Assembly (NCBI GenBank): GCA_019454665.1
Contig: JACFNW010000180.1
Coordinates: 1 to 5,381 of the forward strand
From: Fimbriimonadaceae bacterium
GTDB taxonomy: Bacteria > Armatimonadota > Fimbriimonadia > Fimbriimonadales > Fimbriimonadaceae
Length of the DNA stretch: 5,381 nucleotides
Direction: 5' to 3'
Shown: piece after piece, positions 4,846 to 5,381 of the stretch
Position numbering within the stretch: the first letter of the stretch is position 1
Layout: the number at the start of each line of letters is the position of its first letter
Translations under genes and position numbers: made by a program
Notes under the pieces: model-generated
What the model was told of the DNA's origin: nothing
What the model saw: only the letters and a program-made list of their open reading frames with translations
Database searches by the model: none

Positions 4846-5381
4846 CCTCGTCGACTGTCGCTGTTGGCGTTGCCGAGAACTGCCCCACGCACGTGGGGAT
4901 GAACCGTGCTGGGATTGGCCGACGAATACCCCGAACTCAACTGCCCCACGCACGTGGGGATGAACCGAGGAGCCTGTTCAGCCTCGCGATTACGGACTGA
5001 ACTGCCCCACGCACGTGGGGATGAACCGACCGCTCGGGCTCACGCGGTGCAGCCGTTCTGAACTGCCCCACGCACGTGGGGATGAACCGAACCGGTTCGC
5101 GTTCGCGCCCGGCACGGGCTTAACTGCCCCACGCACGTGGGGATGAACCGTCCGAACTCGACCGCTTCATCGCCCAGCGCCAAACTGCCCCACGCACGTG
5201 GGGATGAACCGTTAGGGATGCGGGCTCGGATCATCACGCCTGCAACTGCCCCACGCACGTGGGGATGAACCGACATTGACACCATTGCTTGTGGAGCATA
5301 TGCGAACTGCCCCACGCACGTGGGGATGAACCGGTGTCGAAGCATCCCGTGATGAGGGCATCGCCAACTGCCCCACGCACG
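4817..5381 (+). CRISPR. CRISPR array with type I-E-like repeats, running off the window end
   Basis: Nine complete 29-nt repeats start at 4817, 4878, 4939, 5000, 5061, 5122, 5183, 5244 and 5305. A tenth (5366-5381) is cut by the window end. All copies are identical by eye. The nine spacers are all 32 nt and unrelated to each other, giving an exact 61-nt period. The repeat begins AACTG, contains the palindrome CCCCACGCACGTGGGG and ends ATGAACCG; flanking bases differ at every copy, which fixes the boundaries. The hairpin and the ATGAACCG end are those of type I-E repeats. The array reads in the + direction, with the leader at 4757-4816 and cas6e upstream. Cas6e cutting below the hairpin would leave AUGAACCG as the crRNA 5' tag. 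Confidence 0.99.

Noticed and set aside
4781..5345. Open frames across the CRISPR array (for example 4781-4963 on + and 5040-5345 on -)
   Set aside because: They are translations of repeats and spacers, with the same peptide recurring at the repeat period, and are not genes.
4846..5365. Possible targets or self-targeting of the spacers
   Set aside because: No spacer matches elsewhere in this window by eye, and target identity cannot be judged without a database search.

Overview
This 5.4 kb window is a CRISPR-Cas locus from a GC-rich bacterium. The species cannot be fixed from the sequence. The type I-E-style repeat and a TTGACA-type promoter candidate point to an ordinary bacterium, perhaps a proteobacterium. 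All genes are on the + strand and packed like one operon: three ATGA stop/start overlaps and gaps of 3 to 19 nt.

Positions 1-2632 hold a type III-A (Csm) interference module: the C-terminal part of cas10/csm1 with an intact GGDD cyclase motif, then csm2, csm3 (with the predicted target-RNA cleaving Asp) and csm4. Where csm5 would normally follow there are two non-core genes. The first (2629-3366) encodes a DUF6602-like protein with E...D...E-x-K residues of a PD-(D/E)XK nuclease fold. The second (3386-3913) encodes a small protein with one N-terminal membrane helix and a cytoplasmic Rossmann-like alpha/beta domain. No csm5 is visible.

Positions 3910-4548 encode Cas6e, the crRNA-processing enzyme of type I-E systems, not a type III Cas6. 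It is followed at 4553-4756 by the C-terminal two thirds of a Cas2e. The Cas2e N-terminus and all of cas1 are absent, which looks like a deletion scar. A short leader with a terminator-like hairpin and a promoter candidate (about 4748-4816) leads into a CRISPR array (4817 to window end). The array has 29-nt I-E-type repeats, identical in all nine full copies plus a tenth cut by the window end, and 32-nt spacers with an exact 61-nt period.

Working model (inference): a Csm module has replaced the Cascade genes of a former I-E locus but kept its cas6e and array. Cas6e would cut the precursor to leave an 8-nt AUGAACCG 5' tag, Csm would use the guides, and Cas10 would make cyclic oligoadenylate on target recognition. 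The membrane protein and the DUF6602 nuclease are candidate ancillary effectors, a pair I do not recognise as a described CRISPR cassette.
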